64,000 nt of DNA from Chrysaora quinquecirrha (Eukaryota > Cnidaria > Scyphozoa > Semaeostomeae > Pelagiidae). The DNA lies in the NCBI GenBank assembly GCA_014526335.1, contig JACTAT010000026.1, positions 815,565 to 879,564 on the forward strand. The letters run 5' to 3'. The notes beneath the pieces are model-generated. The model was given only the letters and a program-made list of their open reading frames with translations. It made no database searches and had not been told where the DNA came from. A program made the position numbers and the translations under genes. Shown here piece by piece: positions 52,501 to 58,500 of the stretch. How positions within the stretch are numbered: the first letter of the stretch is position 1; every line of letters begins with the position of its first letter.

Positions 52501-55500
52501 AATTCCTACCCAACGATACTTTTTGTTTTCCTGTGCGTAGAGTAAATCTTGAGTTATAAGCGAGCATATTAACATCAATAAATACATACTTAATCACAAA
52601 CAGTCTTGTTGTAAATATAGATTCTATAGTGTGAAGACTTGCTAAGAGTTGCGATCCTTACTATGCAAAAGCCTGCCAACTGACCCTGGCCGATCAATTA
52701 TTTCTTTGTCGCCCCTGCTTATTTGAACTTAATATCCCACCCCCGTTTTTACATCTGAGTAAAATAAACGTTTAATGAAATTATAGAAAATTTAGGTCCC
52801 CTATTTTAACACCTGTCTCTGGAAGGAAAGAATTGACGCCCAGGGTCGTTGAATAGAAGATCAACTGTAGTATATGCCGTGATTGAATGTTTGATCGTTG
52901 GGGAATGAAGCTTCTCTCATGGAATTCCAACAGCCATCTCGACTCCGTTTACTTAGAGGAAAAGATACGGATCTGAAACATCCATACCTTTCGGGAACGA
53001 TGTAGGTACGATTTCATTGTGTTTACAGGGGAACGGATCCAAATTGATCCAGTCACTAGGATCTCAGTAGTATAATAGGCTAACTAGTCGAGACCTCAGC
53101 AATAGCTGTGACGCTATCATAGCTGATGCCCGAACCCCGACCTCACAGAGCTTTTGAAACCACGAGCCAGCTGGACTAGGCCGCGACGCTACAGCACCTT
53201 CTCGCAAAACCGTAAGCCTATCGTGACTTTTCCTGGGTAAGGATCCACTGGGAACTCGTTCTCGTGTAATCAAAGTCTTCATGCAGCAAAAAAAAACCGA
53301 AACTCTAACCATTTCACCATTGCAAAGAGCTCCAAACCTTAGGAAAGACCGACAATAAGACCAAACTCTAACTCAACGTTAAGTGAGATATTGTACCATC
53401 TATCCAATAGATAATTCCTTTACAACAAACAGCATTGCTATCTGATCTGATACTCCTACACGAAAAGTATCAACATACACTGAAAGCTCCAGTGGAACTC
53501 AAGGATCAAGACAACATGAAGGTTGAATTCACGAGAGCATGCGAAAAATTATCAAGGTAGAATTCGTAACGTCTACGTTATCAGAAGTTAAAGAAAAATC
53601 CTCTAGACCGAAACCAGTTATTTATACATTCATTTTCATTTATTTTGATAAGCCAGCTTCGAAATGTCTAGAAAATTGGAGAAATCCCTATATAAATCTT
53701 TGTAAATCTAAGTACAACCTGGCCTGCGTGCAGCCTCGAACTCTACTCTTTCGGTTAGACGAGTTGAGGCTGCACGCAGGCTAAGTAAAACCCATATGTA
53801 TGACCATAAAAGAGAAAGATATTTGTAAATTCAGTAAATCTTTTACGCCATTTTTAGAAGTGATACACTCTTCGATTAATACAAGAGGAGGGCCTACTCT
53901 TAGGATTTAGTTCGAACTACAATCTTGGACAGAATATAGTAAGACACACAGAAGATTCCGAGTTAGTCTAGCAAATCCTTAACTTCAGCTTCGCTAATCA
54001 ATAGCTTACTCCCCCTTCCCCCTTGGATCAATGTTGAGTGATAATGAAATTCCGTGCCATTTGATCAACATTTAGTAAGGGGGGAGGGGTAAATAGCAAA
54101 GGTAAAACAATATTAATGAAAATTTCAGTTTGTCTCATAATTTGTGTCCAAGATTGTAGTTAACTTCAGAATTGCGATAAACAGTGGAAACATTTTCGGG
54201 CATACTAGTTAACTTCAATTAATACTTCTTTGTCTGTTTCAGGCTGTATCAAGAAATCGGGAGCCATAAGCAAGCAATAACAAAGGTAAGGATTTCTTAC
54301 CTTAATTTATACCATCCGAGTGTCCGGGTTTCTTAAGAGTTTCTTGTAAAAAATATGAACGCGTAAACGTGTAAACGCGCGGGGAAAGAGCCATTTCTTG
54401 CTCTTTTCCAACGTGTTAACGCGAGAAGATCGGCTCCGATCAAATCCAGAAATATTTGGCTATCCTATTTTTGAGTGGATGCATATGTGCTACCAAACTT
54501 CTTGCCACAAAGCTACTTGAAATTTGAACTACTTGGCGAGCTGGCTTTACTTCTGAATAGATGCAGAACTGGCTCTAAACCTTAGAGCCTTAGTATGCTC
54601 CGACTAAGACTCCATTTACACCAGAGGCACTGGATCGGCTCTCGCCTGGTCTGGTCAGAGCCATTTTTGGCTCGAGAACGCCTTCCGTTAACACGGGTTC
54701 TCCCGGATCCGTACCGTTTCTGGATCTGTTTAAAGCCAGTTCTGGTTCTCTGTTCAAAAGGAGATCCTGCTCGTACCTGGCTCTGTTTAGATCCCTTGTA
54801 AACACTTTGGTTCGGATCCAAACTGGTACGGATACGAAACGTGAATAAAAGTGAATGAGTAAAGCCTACATGAACACATAATTTTCGAAGAGAAATCGAG
54901 TTTTCTGGCTTTAGCCAACAACGAGATACTGCTGTGATAAAAAGAAGAAATTTCAAGCAGTTTTGTAGCAAGAAGTGTGCTAGCGCATTCGTCAATTCAA
55001 AAAGGTACGGAAGTCAAATATTTCTGGATCGGGTCGGGGGCCTATCCAGTTCTTCTCGTCTAAATGCGTTGGAAATGAGCCAGAACGGGCTCTGAGTTAG
55101 TTCACTACTGATCAGTTTCTCTCGCATAAACAGGGACAAATTGTGGACAAACCTCATATAGAAATGAGTGTGCACTGTAGTTCGACATACCACCACATCA
55201 AGCATGATAACCCATCACAGCAATGCTTATCCACCACAGGTGCAACGAAATACCACAACATCAAGCATAATAACCCACCACAGTAGAGCTTATCCACCAC
55301 AGTATGCAACGAAATACCACAACATCAAGCATAATAACCCACCACAGTAGTGCCTATCCACCACAGTATGAAAAAATACCGCCACATCAAGCTTAATAAC
55401 CCACCACAATAGTGCTCATCCACTACAGTACGCAAAAAATACGAGCACATCAAGCATAATAATCCACCACAGTAGTGCTTATCCACTACAGTACGCAAAA

Positions 55501-58500
55501 AAACCCACCACAGCAAGCATAACAACCCACAACAGTAGTGCTTATCCACCACAGTTCGCAAACGATCCCACCACATCAAGCATAATAACCCACAGTACGC
55601 AAAAGATACTGCCACCACAGTTGTGCATACCAACAGCGGGTATAGATTCTCTGGCGTGTAAATTCATAATTCATTTTAATGTTTTTTCTGTTTTCCGCGA
55701 ATGTGTGAGAGCATCGTTATATTTTTTCTGGTTGGTTAAATATTAGTCCCATCAAAACCTATATTTAAGTGTTCCCAGTTAAATAATGTCCCGCGTCAAC
55801 TTTTAAGTTACGCTCTGTGGGATACATAATATTACAAATTCAGCTACAGTGGAACGCAATTTAAATAATTAAGCTCCAAATTTATCAAGTATAAGGAAAA
55901 ATTTAGATTTTTGTTTACATTTCGATTTAATTTACTTATTAATTGGTTTTAATATTCAACAGTTAAGATAAGGAACTTAAGAGCATGTCTCCCACTTGGA
56001 TGTAAACAGAAAGTCCGACAGGTCAAGAAACGGCCTAGTGCGGTATTAACTTAAGTCTTGTTTACAAAATTACTGATTTAAAAGATACCAAATCTGAGAT
56101 TGCAAATAACATAAGAACGTTAAATCATTACAAATTTGATATCTGCAAGATTAAAATTAAGCATTGCTAGTTTTGTTAATGAGATGTTTAGCTAGAAACA
56201 ACTAATAATGAACGGAATTTCGCTGAATTTCTCTAATCCTTGAAAATCCATGCTTAATCCAGTCAAATGCAATACAGTAGTCGAGTTTTAAGCGTAAATT
56301 ACTCGTTGGATTTCGCTTTTTTACTATTTTTACGCTGCTACATTACACGCTTTTTTTTATAAGGAACCACTTTATAAGGAACTTATATGTAGAAGGCCCG
56401 AAAATTTAAAGAACTTATACTACCAAAGAGAAAATCATTAAGGAACTTTTGCATGTTGAATACTTTTATCACTGCAAATAATCAAGAATTAGAAAGCCGG
56501 TTCCATTCATTTGCAGTCGAAAATCACATAAATTGTACGTTAAGCATGTATCCAATGTTTCTTTGAGTAGTCTCGAGCTTTGCTCACATACAAATTTCTC
56601 TCTTTTATTGTTAAGACAGTTAAAATTAAGGAACTATTAAGGAACTTTTGGAACTACAATTGCCTCAAAAGAGGCCCAAAAATAAGGATCTTTAAGAACT
56701 AGGCCATGAGGTAGGTTCCTTATAAAAAAAAGCGTGTACACGTATTTTTTATAAGGAAGTTTGGCTTAGCCTCAGTACTGAAAATTCCTTAACTGATGGC
56801 CAGATTCGAGTTCTCAATATTCCTTAGCAATTCCTTAACTTTATACATTGTGACTCTTCAAAATAACCAATGGTCAAGGAAATATAGGTCATAAGGTATC
56901 AAAAGACGAATAGAAATGAATACAAATTGAAAAGCTTGGGCAACAAGTATTGCTTGCTCTGTTGATACAAAATTCATCTTTTTTAATCGAAATGTTAAGT
57001 TTAAGAAAATGTCAGATTCCCTGGTAGTCTCCGATCCAGTACAAGAAATTCCTAACGTTTTTGCCTACCCCAGTACTACCTTCCTTATAAAGCACTTCCT
57101 TATAAAAAAATACGTGTAATACTTCCATACATTTTTTATAAGGAACACCACCCCACCACCCCACCCCGGTTAATGTCTGTGCAGTACAGTAGGGGATAGT
57201 CAGTACAATGGAGGATATCATCAGTACGGTGGAGGGATACCATCAGTACGGTGGAGGATATTCAATACATTAGAGGGATATCATCAGTACGGTGGAGGAT
57301 ATTTAATACATTGGAGGGATATCATTAGTACGGTGGAGGGATATCATCAGTACGGTGGAGGCTATTCAATACATTAGAGGGATATCATCAGTACGGTGGA
57401 GGATATTTAATACATTGGAGGGATATCATCAGTACGGTGGAGGGATATCATCAGTACAGTAGAGGAACTGTACTGAATATCCTAAGTGACGTCACAATTT
57501 CTTCAAAATTTCACACCAAAATAGGCCGAAAACTATGTACAAAACACCTATAAAAACCAAAAAAATGATGATACAGGGGATATTGTATCTTGCCTGACAG
57601 TTATCAATGAAGTTCTTTGCATTTCCTTTCTAAGAACATCTGCTTTCGGAATCTACATCTTGTTTTGATGCCTAGGCCAAAATTGCCAGTATTTTGGCAG
57701 CTTTTGTGGCCGGTACCAGGGCCAAAATCGATTTGACTGCGAGGAAATTCGATTTGGGGCCTGGGGATGAGGTTGGGTCACGTCCTGTTCCCTTTTAAGA
57801 CGAAAGATGAAAATAAAGCCTATTTCATTCGTTCGGTAATATTCATTCTATATTTCTGTCCGTTAACAAAGGTTCCGTTTTAACCAATCAGTTCGTTGTA
57901 TTTTTGAGCACGTGGCAAGATTCTGTGATCTGATTGGCTATTTGCAACTACAATAAAACAACCTGCGAAATAGTGAAATTTTCCTTGAAAATCTGTTGTA
58001 CTGAGTGCTGCAGAAAGGCAAATTGACCTTTATCAGCTAATTTCAGATTAATAAGAATTATGTACTACTTAGAATAAAAAGTGCAATTTAAAACTGAAAA
58101 GGTTGCGTAAACTACAATAGCACTGCAGAGAGCGTGTAGAACAGCGTTCCAGTGAAAAGCTAAGACGAGTGCATACGTTGCTAAACCCCTTCCCCGCAGA
58201 CAAAACCCACGAAAGCGAGTGAAACTAGGCCGTAATTCTCTTGATCCTATGTATTTACCTAGCGAAGCAACAGTCCAAAGAGGAAATTTTCTCAACAGTT
58301 TTACAGTATTAGCTGAAATAAAGGGTTTGATTTGAATTATAAACACGCGGCTCGCTATGAAAGTTGTTGTAGGCAAAAAGCCAAGCGACATTAGTGCTGA
58401 GAGCAACGCTTCCCAACTGAGTTTCCCTACGGAGAACGGCTCTTAAGACTATAAGCTTGACTTGATAAGATCCATAAAAGCTAGAAGTCTTACAAGACGT

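Larger units (their letters stand above)
50687..53432 (+). other. U12-type (minor spliceosome) intron
   Basis: The donor GTATCCTTTTT matches the U12 consensus RTATCCTTT. Near the 3' end TTCCTTTAC (53415-53423) matches the U12 branch site, with the branch A 11 nt before the exon and no pyrimidine tract before ACAG. Phases on both sides agree (1 to 1). Confidence 0.8.

Noticed and set aside
54595..54995. Frames of 68-137 codons on both strands
   Set aside because: The region consists of inverted repeats of GGATCC/AGCCAG motifs; no splice or homology support.
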